DNA of 64,000 nucleotides from Sequoia sempervirens. Lineage: Eukaryota; Streptophyta; Pinopsida; Cupressales; Cupressaceae. The position numbers and the translations under genes were made by a program. The first letter of the stretch is position 1. The number at the start of each line of letters is the position of its first letter. Below are positions 11,891 to 23,342 of the stretch, in pieces. The notes beneath the pieces are model-generated. The model ran no database searches. It saw only the letters and a list, made by a program, of their open reading frames with translations, and had not been told where the DNA came from. Location of the stretch: positions 160,154,635 to 160,218,634 of the forward strand of contig VDFB02047230.1 of the NCBI GenBank assembly GCA_007258455.2, in the 5' to 3' direction.

Positions 11891-11939
11891 TCAATACTTA
11901 GGCGTTTTTCTTTCTTTCTTCCTGCTCCTCCATGCTTTA

Positions 11940-12896
11940 CTATAAATAGTAAGTCTCTTGATTTTTACACTTTGGAAGCTCAGAACGACTTGAAACTTTG
12001 CACCCTGCATCCTCCTGACCTCAATGTTCTGTCGACACTGCCATTTTTAGTCACCATGCTATTTTTAGCCTATTTCTGAAGGTGGTTTACTATAAATAGT
12101 AACCTCTTGTTTCTGATAGCTCCACTGCTCCGATCATCTTGAAATTTGGATGAGGTGCTCCTCACCACGTGACCTGTCTGTCGACACTGACGCATGCACT
12201 CAATTTACTATTTTTAGCCAGTTTCCAAATTGACTTACTATAAATAGTAAGTGCTCCGTTCGACTTGAAATTTTACCAATAGATAGCCTAAAGGACGCTG
12301 ATCGCAGTGGTTTACACCAGTTTTCGAAAATTCTTACTTTTGACCCCTCTTTTCAGGCTCCAAAGTTGGAAACCCTAATTTGCTCTGCATGCATATCAAA
12401 TGATCTCTATTTGCTCTCGTTTCTGTGGCACTGCGATCAGCTCGTGATTCTGAACTGCTGGGAAGCGGCTACTGGGACACACCTGCTAAAAATATTAAGT
12501 TCCTTACTGAGTGGTTATCTTCATTTGCATGTCACACCATCGCGTAGGTCTCGAAAAACCCATCAGGAATCATCCGACATGCAAAAGAAACCCTGACATG
12601 CAAACCCTAAAAATAGCCCCGGAAGACTGAATTTTGAAAGTTGTCGTCTCGTTTTGCATGTTATATCATTGCGAAGGTCTCAAAAAACCCAGAAGGAATA
12701 TGCAGACATGCAAAGAAAAACTCTGCATCTGACCCCTGGAATTTGTCCTGGAAGCTAGACTGCTAAAAATAGTAAGTTGTCTGTTTTCGCTCAAATTTTG
12801 CATGCGAGCAGCCTAATGTGCTCTGAATGCCGTGTGACTGTCGGAATCTCAAAAATGCTGACGAATTGCCCTGAATTTCACACTTACTAAAAATAG
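11940..12896. promoter_or_regulatory. Cluster of eight MEF2-type CArG boxes, CTA(A/T)4TAG (copy B1)
   Basis: Sites start at 11940, 12059, 12090, 12208, 12238, 12607, 12763 and 12887. Several are embedded in longer palindromes such as TTACTATAAATAGTAA. All fit CTA(A/T)4TAG with differing central bases, the consensus of MEF2-type MADS-domain binding sites; in plants it is known for MIKC*-type MADS complexes. Binding is inference. Confidence 0.5.
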
Positions 12897-13181
12897 TAAG
12901 TACCTCAGAATCTGATAATTTTTTTGCTGAGAGCCTGCTGGAAGCACACTGACAACAATGTTAAGCTCAATTTTCAATTTATTGACTTCGTTCGACCTCG
13001 GACTGACCAGAAAAGATGAAACCCTAATTTTCCAAACTTGGCCAAATTCACGTTTAAATTCAATAACGGGCACAATCCCGGAAATACAGATAGTAGAAAG
13101 GAGAGACAACAACAAAACGACCGAAAAGCAAAGCCAAAATTAGGGGGTCCCCATTTGCAATGGGGCTGTGTGTGAAAAACG

Positions 13182-14169
13182 TCACAACATCTCCTTTGAT
13201 ATCATGTGGTGAGTTCTTTGTTGAAGTGACCTCGTTATGTGCATGGTGAAGGCGTCATTGACTCTCTTGTAGTGAGATGTGCTTGTCAAGTGCAGCTGTG
13301 GACAAGCCTCATGAATATTGAACTGCTGAGAGCCACACCCAATAGGCTCCTTGTATGATATTCCTCTGTACTTCGTCATATGAACGAACATGTAGATAAT
13401 GTATGAGCCCATATAGAATGTTTTCGTTCTCCTCAAACTCTGGAGTTGTTCATGCAAATTATCACTGATCAGTACTACCCAGTCAATATGCTCCTTGCCT
13501 TCCAGCACAAGGTTGATGTAGTAAAACATCCAAGGCTCAAAGATGAACGCCTGGGGACAGCCTCCAACTCTGCTAAGCATCATAATCAAATCACAATATT
13601 CCTGCTTTAGATCATCTGATATTATCTGCTTCGGAAACTTCGTACGAGTGGGCTTGGGCTTGTTCATCCAACGGGAGTTTATCATATCAGCACATCTGTC
13701 AAATGTAGAAGCATACATACGCTTAGCACATTCTCTCATTTTGTAAATCATCTTCTCATGTGAGGGAATTCCAAATGCTTTGCCAATAGCTATAGGTGTG
13801 AGGTTGGCGAACAACTTGCCATCCGGCGAAGTGATGGTCCTTCACTCTGGGTTGTAACAATTAGCACACTCCATGATCAACTCCAAACATTGAATTGTTG
13901 GTGGAAAACCAACAGCTGCATAAAGTCCACTTTTGACAATATTGTGCGAAGTGATTGATGGACGATGGCCACCAATTCCCATCATTCGGCTTTTGAAAGC
14001 TTCCATATTGAAAGAGCCTAAATTTGTCACTCAACTTGCCCAACTTCGAAGAGAATTTTGACTCCAACGGGAATGACTTGTTTAGCTTCTTGATCACAGC
14101 CTGTCTGGACGCATTTTCCTTGCTGGATTCAGCATTATTTTCCTTGCCAATCACTCTTACTTCAGCCAT
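13182..14169 (-). pseudogene. Element E ORF, N-terminal part
   Basis: Starts at ATG 14169, right after a 3'-splice-like TTTTTGCAG (MAEVRVIGKEN...). It changes frame near 14030 and passes a stop near 13842, then stays open for about 210 codons to 13182. The open part aligns with element D at 18784-19413: both have CYNPE/HYNPT, DGKLF/DGRII, WMFYYINL/WMYYVIVK, EHIDWVVLISD/EHYDWATLIND and F(Y)MGSY/FHMCSY. The pattern of a helical domain with conserved Trp and Asp faintly recalls the plant mobile domain (PMD) seen in transposon-linked plant proteins, but I would not assign it. The last codons come from the inserted LTR B1. Confidence 0.65.
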
Positions 14170-15169
14170 TCTGCAAAAACAAAAGATAGTCATTAGAAAT
14201 TTAACTTAGAAAAATAAAATAACATCGGGGCTGCCAGCAGATTTTCAAAAATGAGAAGCTTCAGCACTAAATTTCAACTTCAAACCTCAACACCTCCTAC
14301 AACAACTTTGAATTCTCAACACTTAGAAGATTTACTTGCAGCAATACACTCTCCAGCACTTAGGAGAAATTCGACCCAAGCTTACTTCAGCAACTTCAAA
14401 CTTCTCTCCTCAAAACTCAACTTCGAATTTCTTCACCCTCAACTTTCCTCACACTGCAATCTTCTTCACCTCAAAGCATCAAAGTCGACTTTGCCAGCTG
14501 ACGGAGAAAATAACAAAACTTCACAGCTCATATAGCCAAGTCAAATTGTAGAAGAAGTTAATTTCAGCTGAGTTATTAATTTCCACTACTCCACTGCAGG
14601 AATTTGAATTTCCCTCCTCAGGCAGCTGTAACACTTGGCATCTGGCGTCTGGAATATTTGACCTTCTAGATTTTCAAAAGATTCATCTCCACTGGTCTAG
14701 GCATACTTTACTTTAGCATTTTAAAATCACCTTCTGAAAATGTTAAATTCAATGGCTCCCTTAAGAAATTCGTTTCACCAACTAAGGCATTCGCTTTGCT
14801 ATTCAATCCAACTTTGGCTCGGGAAGATTATTCTCCTCAAGAACTTGATCAAAAATTATCTAGGCACAAGTCAAGGCATTTTATTTCTAACAACACTTTT
14901 TCCTTCTTGCCTTAGTAAAATTTTAAATTTCCTTAGGAAATTTCATTATTCAAGCTCCCATCAAAAATATTCATCTTGAAATCCTTGGCAAAGTGTGGAA
15001 AATTTTAAAATCAATCCCTTGTCGAAGATATCCAGTACCCAGAAGAAAATTCCCTTCAGAAAATGACAAATTCATGTGTATCACTATGAAGGGGTACATT
15101 TAATTTTTTGAACTCTATACCTTAGAAAAACATTGTCATCAAAGTTCATCTTCATTCTTCATCTCTGGG

Positions 15170-16250
15170 CGTATTTATTTTTCTTTTGCTTTGCCTTGAA
15201 AAAATTTATTCAACTTCATGAAGTTGGCGCATTTTGACTCCTCTGCCAATTCATATATGCCTTAGAAAATTTCCTCATCCCTTCCCAAGGTTGGGCATAT
15301 TTTTCTAGCTTATAAAATCAAATATTTTGTCTTCTTCTATGCTAGCTTGGGCACATTTGACATATTGAGGAGGAAATCTTCATAAGCTTTGTCCTTTACT
15401 AGGCCAAGATGGGCGCATTTCAAGTATAGAGGAGGAATTCTTAACACTTAGAATTTTTCCATGGCCAACTTCAATATGGGCGCATTTGAGGGGTCAAGGA
15501 AGAATTTTAATTTTCCTTAGATAAATTTTCCATGCTAGCCCATCAACTTGGGCACATTTAGCTAGTGGTGGAGGAATTTTATCATACTAAGAAACTTTCC
15601 TAGAGCCATCTCCAATATGGGTGCATTTGAGGGGTCAAGCAGGAATACTGCAACACTTAATGACTTTTCCTTCATGCCTCTTGGAGTTGGACGCATTTGG
15701 AGTATCGAGGAATTCTCACGCCTTAGATAAATTTTTCAAGCACCTTTCCAATATGAGCACATTTGAGGGGTCATGGAGGAATCTTAATTTGCCTTAGAAA
15801 CTTTCCTTGATGAGGGTGCATTCAAGGGGTGGAGGAGGAACTTTTACCACTTAGCAACTTTTTTCCTTAGCCACCAGCCAACTTGGGCGCATTTGGGACC
15901 CTCTACAGGAATTTTCACTTAGAAAATTTTCTAGTTCCATATCCATCAAGGGCACATCTAGGGGGTCCTGTAGGAACTTCTACGCCTTAGAAAATTTTCC
16001 TCACCTTCATTCATGACAAGGCGCCTTTCATATGCTGAAGAGGAAGTTTCAAACACTTAGCAACTTTTCCAAGCCAACCATCCAACATGGGCGCATTTCA
16101 GGGGGTGAGCAGGGACTTGTCATGACTTAGAAATTTTTTTTCAATCTAGCTTCTAGCATGGGCGCATTTAGCCTAGGTAACAAGAATTTCTCACTTGAAA
16201 ATTTTTCCATCCTTCAGCTAGCTTCACCTTGGGCGCATTTGGAGGCTGGA
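15170..16250. repeat. Degenerate tandem array built on GGGCGCATTT (copy B2)
   Basis: About 14 units roughly 65-80 bases long, with GGGCGCATTT (variants GGGCACATTT, GGGTGCATTT) followed by GAGG.GGAATTT and CACTTAGAAA.TTT. The parallel array in B1 occupies the same relative place. Confidence 0.8.
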
Positions 16251-16301
16251 GTAGGAATTTCAAGACTTAGTCACTTTTCTAGCTTGCTCGCCCCTTGTTT
16301 A

Positions 16302-17381
16302 CTATATTTAGTGAGCCTCTAGTTTTCACTCTTCTGTAGCTTGGATTGATTTGAATTTTACACCATAGAATCCTCGTGATCTAATTGACCCGTTCACATT
16401 GCCATCTTTTGTCAACCTACTATTTATAGCCTGTTTCTAGAGGTGATTTACTATTTATAGTAACTGCTTGATTTCAGGACTTCCGCAACTCCGTTTAACT
16501 TGAAATCTGACTGACATGATCCTCATGGGTTGATTGGCCTGTTCACACTAGTGCCTCACGATGACCTGCTATTTATAGCCTATTTCAGAAGTGACTTACT
16601 ATAAATAGTAAGTGCTCGGATTGCCTTCAAATTTTACCAGTTGAATCCTTGAAAGATATTGATCACAATGGGATACATCAGTTTTTAGAGATTTTGGCGT
16701 TTGACCCTTCATTTTAGGTCCCGAAGCTAGAAACCCTAATCTGACTTGCATGCTAATCAAATGATCTTTGTTTGACCCTGTTTCTACTACATTTTGCTCT
16801 ATTCTTGACGTTGAAGTGTTGGTCAGCTGCCAGAGTGATCCTGCTAAAAATAGTAAGTGCCTGAAAAAGTGACCAATCAACTGTCAAATGTGTTTGCATG
16901 TCACACAGCCTGAGAGATCTTACAAAACCTAGAAAAACCCAATAAACTGGACTACATGTGGGCACTGGCTAAAAATAGTAAGTTCTTGAAAAGTGATCAA
17001 TTTTGCTTGCATGTTACCTTGATGTGTAGCTCTTGAAAAACCCATGATGAATATCCTTACATGCACTGAAAAGTCCTGCATGCAAACCCTAAAAATAGCC
17101 TCCGAAGTGAAGATTGTTGAAATTTATCATCTCATCTTGCATGTTATATCATTATGTAGGTCTTGGAAAACCCAAAAATATTCTCTAGACATGCACCGAA
17201 AAACTCTGCATGCAAACCCCGACAATGGCCTCCTAAAGCCTGGACTGCTAAAAATAGCAAGCTGTCCATTTCAGCAAAAAAATTGCAGGCAAGTAGTTTA
17301 AAGTATCCTAGATACAGTGTAACGGTTAGAATTTCAAAAGTGCTAAGAAAATGTCCCAAATTAGGTACTTACTAAAAATAG
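16302..17381. promoter_or_regulatory. Cluster of ten MEF2-type CArG boxes, CTA(A/T)4TAG (copy B2)
   Basis: Sites start at 16302, 16420, 16451, 16569, 16599, 16844, 16969, 17089, 17248 and 17372. Central tetranucleotides differ (TATT, TTTA, TAAA, AAAA) while the CTA and TAG ends stay fixed, as expected for a protein-binding palindrome. Confidence 0.5.
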
Positions 17382-17688
17382 TAAGTTATCAGAATTCAAT
17401 GAAATTTTGCTGGGGACCTACTGGAAGCCTACTGAATGCAGCATCAAGCTCAAATTTCAATTCACTCACACGATTTGACTTCAAACTAACTGGAAGATTC
17501 AAAACCCTAATTCTTAGACTTAGCCAAAATTTCAAGTTTAAGCTCAAAGACAGGCACATCCCCAGAAAGGCAAACAGAAATGAGAGAGACAGAAAGAGAG
17601 AGAGACAACCAAAGCCAAAAGACCGGGAACGGAGCAAAAATTAGGGGGTCCCCATTTTGAATGGGGTGATGTGTGAAAAGGTCACAAC

Positions 17689-18629
17689 GCCCTTCTTTTT
17701 AGGGTCACAAACTCAGCTTTCTGGCTTAATGCCTCCCAGGCAGGTTTTCTCAGCATAGATCCAGCTACTCAGTGAATCTATCGTCAACCTCTCAGCATCG
17801 TCTGATCAACCTGAAACGAGGGACAAACAGTGGTCATTCAAACATGCAAAATGATAAAAAAAAAGAACTCAAAACTCAAAAGGGATGCCTAAAAAGGTCA
17901 AAGGCAAGTTTGTTGACTTCAGTTATGATATTTTGGAGGTAAACTTGGCCAAATCACCCACAATCAGTGGAAATCAACCTTTTGATCTCAAAATTAAGCC
18001 AAATCAGCTTTAGATCATGAGTTAGGTTCCCAAACTTCAAGGATTCAGGCTTGAGTCTATATAAAGAAGATCTAGGCATCCCTCTTCATTATTTCTTTGC
18101 AAATTGATGATCAAGAACAAAAATAAGCTCTCAAGGATGCCATTTTTAGATCTGGCCAAGGTTTTTGACCGTTCTTCGATATTTCTTGAAGATCAGAGGT
18201 AGAGGAAGATTTCTAATCAGACGCTGGATCTAGAGACAAAGTTTCTCAGGGAGTCAAATTAAAAACTTCCAATCCATCTTCTGTCTACTTCCTCTTTTCT
18301 TGTCTTAGGTATTCTTGCATGTCACACAAATCAACAGGCTACCACAGATCTAATCAACTAGGCAGATTCAGAATAATTTTCCAGTAAAACCCATCTCGTT
18401 AGATTTTCCAAAATCAGCAAACTTGCTGCCCTATTTTTGGGGATTTTCCGAAAAAATTCAAAATCAAAATTTTGAGGAATTGGGTTTGTTTAGCATTGAA
18501 GCGCGAACAAAACCCATGTGCCAAATTTTTTTCGAAAAAATACTTCTCGGTAGGGCATTATTTTCAAGGGTTTTCGAAAATTGTCAGAACAGGGTCAAGT
18601 GTACAGTCAATCTTTAAGTTATTCAGAAT
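17689..18629 (+). other. Unassigned 0.9 kb upstream of the element D ORF, with TATA box
   Basis: Near 17700-17830 the minus strand carries a 3'-splice-like TTTCAG and a short open tail (ending PES-stop) followed by AAAAAGAAGGGC before LTR B2, possibly the interior end of another B element. On the plus strand TATATAAAG at 18058-18066 lies about 570 bases before the element D ORF, probably its promoter and so part of D's 5' LTR or leader. No LTR boundary could be fixed. Confidence 0.35.
18058..18066 (+). promoter_or_regulatory. TATA box upstream of the element D ORF
   Basis: TATATAAAG, followed by a CATTATTTCTTTGCAAATTG-like stretch that weakly recalls the region downstream of the TATA box at 34040 after the D ORF. 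That is the kind of duplication expected of two LTRs, but identity is too low for certainty. Confidence 0.4.
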
Positions 18630-19811
18630 GCAGTACTCTCATGTAAAATACAAGACCAAGACGGCCTTGTACCATGATTACCTGGAAACAACTGACACAA
18701 ACTTACATCAAGTAAACCCAGTGGTTGATACAAAAAACTTGGAGGGCATTCAAATCACATTATAGAACATAGAGGAGTCTGGGTTGCTTCAAGTTGCATC
18801 CATTCCCATCACATTACAGAGTGTGGAGCTTGTAATCGCTTGCATTGAGCATTACAATCCCACCATGAGAGAAATCAGATCAGTGGATGGGAGGATAATC
18901 TACAGTTTAAAGCCAAAGGACATTGAAAAATGTTTTGATATTTCACCATGCCCTACCAGCAGGGTCATATCAATGACAGAATGCAACAAAGCATTCGAGG
19001 CAGCCAAGAGCAAATGCCAAGGAATAATGGCAAAAAAATGGTTGAAAGTGAAAAAGACTAACTTGCCTAAGTTGGTTGGGCGAGGAGAATACAAAGATGA
19101 GTATTCAGTGTTAATCACTTTACTCAGCAAAATCACTAGACAGGAGGACGACAATCAATTCCAGTTGTGGATGTATTATGTCATTGTGAAAATCATCAAC
19201 AAGAGGGAACATTACGACTGGGCCACTCTAATCAATGATACACTCCAACAAATTACCAGGTTTCTAGAAGCTCATAGGTTCCACATGTGTTCTTACCTGG
19301 TGTACCTGATTGCCTTCCAAGGAAAGTTCAGGATATTAAACAATGTGGGAACCTTAGGTGTGCAGAAGGTTCATGAACAGTTTTCACATCTTGAGTTTAC
19401 TCAAGCAGAGTGACACTTCAGAAGGACAAGTGACCTCTTCATCATGCACACTGTACGAGATCTAGACCATGAGATGCACGTACGTATTTCACAAACAGCC
19501 AGAGAGGCAATGGCGGATTGGGAAGATTGGTTTATCCAATTCCCTACATTGGTCACCCCGCCATGATGCCACAATACCCTTCAAATAGGGTAGTCTTCAT
19601 GGAATTCCTAACGCAGTTATCCGAAGTTCAAATTCACTTGCACTTAAAGAAGAAAACTATGAACTTTCCTGTTGAGATGGGACTCTATAGATGTAGGTCA
19701 GTGGCAGATGCTAAGTTAATGAGCTAGGAAATGATGAGGCTTAATCTCAAGTACCTCATTGAGAGGTCATATGATCCCCGAGGTCTCTATGCAGCACATC
19801 TTGAGCAACAC
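18630..19811 (+). pseudogene. Element D ORF, N-terminal part
   Basis: From ATG 18630 it is one frame through a TAG (18763) to TGA (19411). Further stops and one shift follow before it runs in frame into the chromovirus insertion at 19812. The 18784-19413 stretch aligns with element E at 13182-13850 (HYNPT, DGRII, WMYYVIVK, EHYDWATLIND, FHMCSYLVYL), and WFIQFP and YPSNRVVFME align with E at 8407-8250. Removing the chromovirus and one copy of its TSD restores the frame at Glu-Gln-His-Ser. It has no gag, protease, RT or integrase motif. Function unknown. Confidence 0.7.
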
Positions 19812-21736
19812 TGTAATGTCCCCGTCTCAAGCCTGACCTTTTCAGTGACCGTTGGCCTATTTCGGAGACCCGTAGGCTAGTCGGAAGGTAAAATTAGGGT
19901 TTCCTATTTTTAAGGATGTCTTTGCTTGAAGTTGGTGGATTCAATGGCGGATTCTTTCTGGGTTTTCAGAGAGCTTCGCAGTGGTATGTTCGTCTCGGCA
20001 TTTTGAGCATCTTCAGGAATTTACTATTTTTAGTAAATTCTATTTCTGGCAGTTTTTCAGATGGGTTCAGCATGGTTGACTTCCTACTTCAGTTTGGTCA
20101 GTTGACTTGGTCATTATTGGCTTCAGGGCACAATTGGAGAGATAAGTTGAGCTAATTAATTAAAAGTCACGTTTTAATTTTATATTCGAACGTTGACCCC
20201 TTGGCCTAATCTATTGACTTCATGTTGTTTTGAAAAGTGGTCTTTTGAGGGTGGTGCCTTCATTAAAGATTATTATATTATTTACCAAAGTCAAATCAAG
20301 CTTAAAGAGGACGCATTTATTTAAGTGAGGAATTTAATTAAATGAAGTCAAATTGAAGAAGTAAAGAAAAGGACGCCATCTCTTGGGGTTAGGGTTTTTT
20401 GACTCTGAAAAGAAGTTAGGGTTTCGAGAAGGTCAACAAAAACTTATAAAAGGAAACCTTGGGTTCTCTTTTCACGATCTTTTGTCTACAGTATCGTTAT
20501 GCTGCCGGTTTGGCTCTGGAACTGCTTCGAGGAATGAAGGCCTCCTAGCTCGGGCATCGCTTCTTGCTTGCAACATAGCAACTAGTGGTGATTCTATCTA
20601 GTTTGTGAGTTTTTCTTGGAAATTGTGCATTGTAATCAGCATTGTAGATCAGTAGTTTCTGGTTTTTGCATATTAGTGGATTTCTAGATATTGCATTGTT
20701 GCTACAGCAGATCCATGTTTGTAATCATACGTCAAAAAATACAAAAAAAATTGTTTTGGGTGTTGTCCATATTCCATTGTCTGGGAAGGGCGAATCACTA
20801 GTTTAAGTTTCAGATTTTTTTGTTAAGTTTTGGATTTTTAGAGAGAGGTCAAACTTTTCAGCTTGGGCCGTACCTTTTGAGACTGTCTTGGAATCCGTGC
20901 AAATTAAATCTGAGTCATTTTGATCAGTCTTAGTGTCTTGTATTGGTCGCCTATGTCCTTAGAGTGCATTGCAATTTATTCTATATCTATCGGATGCTCC
21001 TTGAGGAAGTTACGAACATTTCTTTGAGTTTGTAAGCTGCTGTTTATTCATTAAAAGTGCAGATTTGTAACAGAAATCAGAATTAGTATCTTGATCCTTG
21101 GGAGTGTTATTGTTTGGCACTTCTAACCAAGATAAGGAGAGTTCTTTATGATGAAATGCTAATCTTTCAATTTCTTAAGCTATTGGCAGGCGAATGATCC
21201 TCATTTTGTAAACTGATAGTAGTACTGGCAGTCATTTCCAGTCTTATTCAAATCTGATTTGTAATGCTCTCTTTCATTATGAAGTTGTTTTGTAATAGAT
21301 ACATCTCCGCCCTATGGTAGCTACTTTCCCATTCTGGGTTAGAAAGCACATTCTGGGTGTTGAGTACTTTCAGCTTTTCAGTATTTCTTTCAAGCATTGT
21401 ACTTTGTAACACTCCACCATATGGTCGCCCTCACTCCATCCTGGATTGGGTAGCACATACTTGGTGTTGAGTTCCCTTCAGTTCGTAGTGAGGAAGATCC
21501 TCTGACCATATGCTCGCCATCATCGGCGCCATTCTTGGTTAGAGTTCCTGCATAAGCAATTTGTTTAAGATCCTCTGACCAATGCTCACGCCTTGCCCAC
21601 ATCGGGATCCTGGTGTACATTCTGGTTAGAGTTGCTTCAGTACGTTTTGGTTTATCTTCTAACCTTAACGGGTGCATTGATTGTAATTTGTAATTTGAAA
21701 AAAAAAATTGAAAAAAATTGGCTCGGAATATTTCAG
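19812..21736 (+). mobile_element. 5' LTR of the chromovirus
   Basis: Starts TGTAATGTCCCC. It contains the palindrome around ACTATTTTTAGT at 20019-20038, a TATA box (TATAAAAGG) at 20445-20453 and the GCTTCGAGG...CCTCCTAG leader motif at 20523-20549. The LTR ends ATATTTCAG if the AACAC TSD is taken as exact; the usual CA end would fall one base earlier. The 72-codon ORF over the TATA region occurs in both LTRs and is not considered coding. Confidence 0.92.
20445..20453 (+). promoter_or_regulatory. TATA box in the 5' LTR
   Basis: TATAAAAGG about 630 bases into the LTR, repeated at 27233-27241 in the 3' LTR. It separates U3 from the transcribed R/U5. Confidence 0.6.
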
Positions 21737-21749
21737 TGGTATCAGAGCC
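21737..21749 (+). promoter_or_regulatory. Primer-binding site (initiator Met tRNA type)
   Basis: TGGTATCAGAGCC directly after the LTR is complementary to the 3' end of plant initiator methionyl tRNA and primes minus-strand synthesis. The same site lies at 51949-51961 (minus) and 41702-41713. Confidence 0.85.
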
Positions 21750-21918
21750 AAGATCTTGCCATCCTGTGAACAATCTGTCTATGAGTGACAGAGAAAAGAG
21801 GTACTTTGCAAGGGAAGACAAGAAGGTTGGAAAAGAGTTCTAGCCCTATCAGGCTCCATAGGGTCAGACAGCTTCAGAAGTCTTGAGGGCTCATTGGGAG
21901 TCTTCTCAGGAAACAGAC

Positions 21919-23217
21919 ATGGCAGAAGGTGAGAGGTCAGTTGGGGGTAACGAGAGGGTTACCAACAGCAGAGATGATAGTGGGAAGGGCAGAGAGAGAT
22001 CCATCAGTCCGGGACAGATATTTGAAAGGAAGATGGATGCCTTAATGGACATGGTTTCGCTCATGATGGGGAAAGTGGGCCAGAACACCATCCCACAGAA
22101 CAACACTGGGTATAGGGGAGAGCACAGTGCTTCCAACCAGCATGATGGGCATGCTGCTCATCATACTTCAAACAACACTTATGTCTTCGCCAGGCCTTTC
22201 AAACCCACCTTCTTGGCACCTGTTAACACTCAGCCAGACCCTGAAGAGAATGCTTCATTCGTGGAGCAGTTGAGACTTGGTCGGGCAGAGTATGATTCTC
22301 TCCCTAACGACATCAAGATGGATATGTCCTACAATGACTTCATGGATCATAAAAGGAAAAACAAAGGACAAGGGAGGCATTATGATCAAAGAAGACCATC
22401 AAATCAAGGAGAATTGTACCAAGCTATCAACAAGGTTACACTTCCACACTTTGACGGGAGTGATAATAGCTCAGCTCGAGCTTGGATACAGAAGTTGGAT
22501 AACTATCTAGCTCTCAGACCTATAGCAGAAGAAGAAGCGATCAAGTTCGCTATGCTACACCTTGATGGGGTGGCGCACGAGTGGTGGTACCATGCCCTAG
22601 TTACTTTGGGTCATCGGTCAATCACAACTTATGATGAGTTCACCACTAGGCTCATCGAGAGGTTTGAGAAAAAGGACCCTGAAATACATTTCAGAGAACT
22701 TGCCCAATTGAGACAGTATGGCACAGTTGATGCCTACATTGTTGAGTTTCAGAGACTCTCAGTCATGGTGATTGGAATCACGGAGAGGAGATTGGTGATC
22801 CTTTTCAGTGAAGGTTTGACAGAACCACTCAAAGGTTGGATTAAAGCCTTTGATCCACCAACCCTGCAGGAGGCCATGAAGAAGGCAAGAAACATGGAGT
22901 GGGCTGCTCCTAAGGCAAAATTTCAGTCAAATTCCCCCTTTCAGAAAAGGGATAAAGGGAAAAGACCTCAGCATAAACCCCCTCTGAGACCTCAGCACAA
23001 GGAGTTCAAACATCACAATCCCCATGTCACTAGATTGGATCCGGAGACCTTGAACGAACTCAGAAGAAAGGGGTTGTGTTTCTGGTGTAGGGAGAAATGG
23101 TCTCAAGATCATGTTTGCCTAAGGGGCTTAAATTTAATCAGATTGAGTACTATTCTGTTGGTGAAAGTAGTTCTGATTTTTCCGACCAACAATCTGATTT
23201 TGAAGAAAGTGAAGTAG
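21919..23217 (+). pseudogene. gag: Chromovirus gag (capsid and zinc knuckle), frameshifted at its end
   Basis: Structural polyprotein forming the cytoplasmic virus-like particle. I chose ATG 21919 (MAEGERS), the first ATG after the leader that fits gag. A retrotransposon capsid domain lies at about residues 180-300 (AWIQKLDNYLAL, FAMLHLDGVAHEWW, FEKKDPEIHFRELAQLRQ), followed by a basic region and a knuckle CFWCREKWSQDHVC near residue 390. The frame is lost just after the knuckle, near 23,118. The following acidic linker continues in another frame to a TGA at about 23,331, where the pol frame takes over. Confidence 0.88.
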
Positions 23218-23342
23218 AAAGAGCTCCAGAAGAGTCCGGAGATGAGAAGGAAAGTAGAGGAGTCTTGGCTCAACTCTCGAGTTTCCAAAGAAACGAATCC
23301 TTCAAGGTTCGAGGGATGATCAAAGGGCAGTGAATTGTTGCC

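Larger units (their letters stand above)
9805..13189 (-). mobile_element. B-family LTR, copy B1
   Basis: On the minus strand it starts at 13189 with TGTTGTGACG and the CCCCATTGCAAATGGGG inverted repeat. It runs through a cluster of CTA(A/T)4TAG palindromes (11940-12896) and a GGGCGCATTT array (about 10970-11880), then AAAATTT-rich DNA. Order and content match copy B2 (14200-17688). The insertion gives the truncated element E ORF its last codons: Met, Leu and the TGA stop lie across and inside the LTR start, which shows this is an insertion point and not the natural end of the ORF. The 3' limit is uncertain because it may continue through module C2. The ORFs readable at 10866-11316 are repeat-derived. 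Confidence 0.6.
14200..17688 (-). mobile_element. B-family LTR, copy B2
   Basis: On the minus strand it starts with GTTGTGACC at 17688 plus the CCCCATTC...GGGG inverted repeat. It then has ten CTA(A/T)4TAG sites (16302-17381), a GGGCGCATTT array (about 15170-16240) and the same AAAATTT-rich tail as B1. A TATA-like CTATATGAG lies near 14530 on the minus strand. It precedes the element E ORF directly, so it is the best candidate for E's 5' LTR. The bases just above 17688 contain AAAAAGAAGGGC, polypurine-like, so it might also terminate another element. No PBS was recognised near 14200. Confidence 0.55.

Noticed and set aside
20383..20601. 72-codon ORF over the LTR promoter, repeated at 27171-27389
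   Set aside because: It repeats only because both LTRs carry it; it overlaps the TATA box and has no similarity to a protein.
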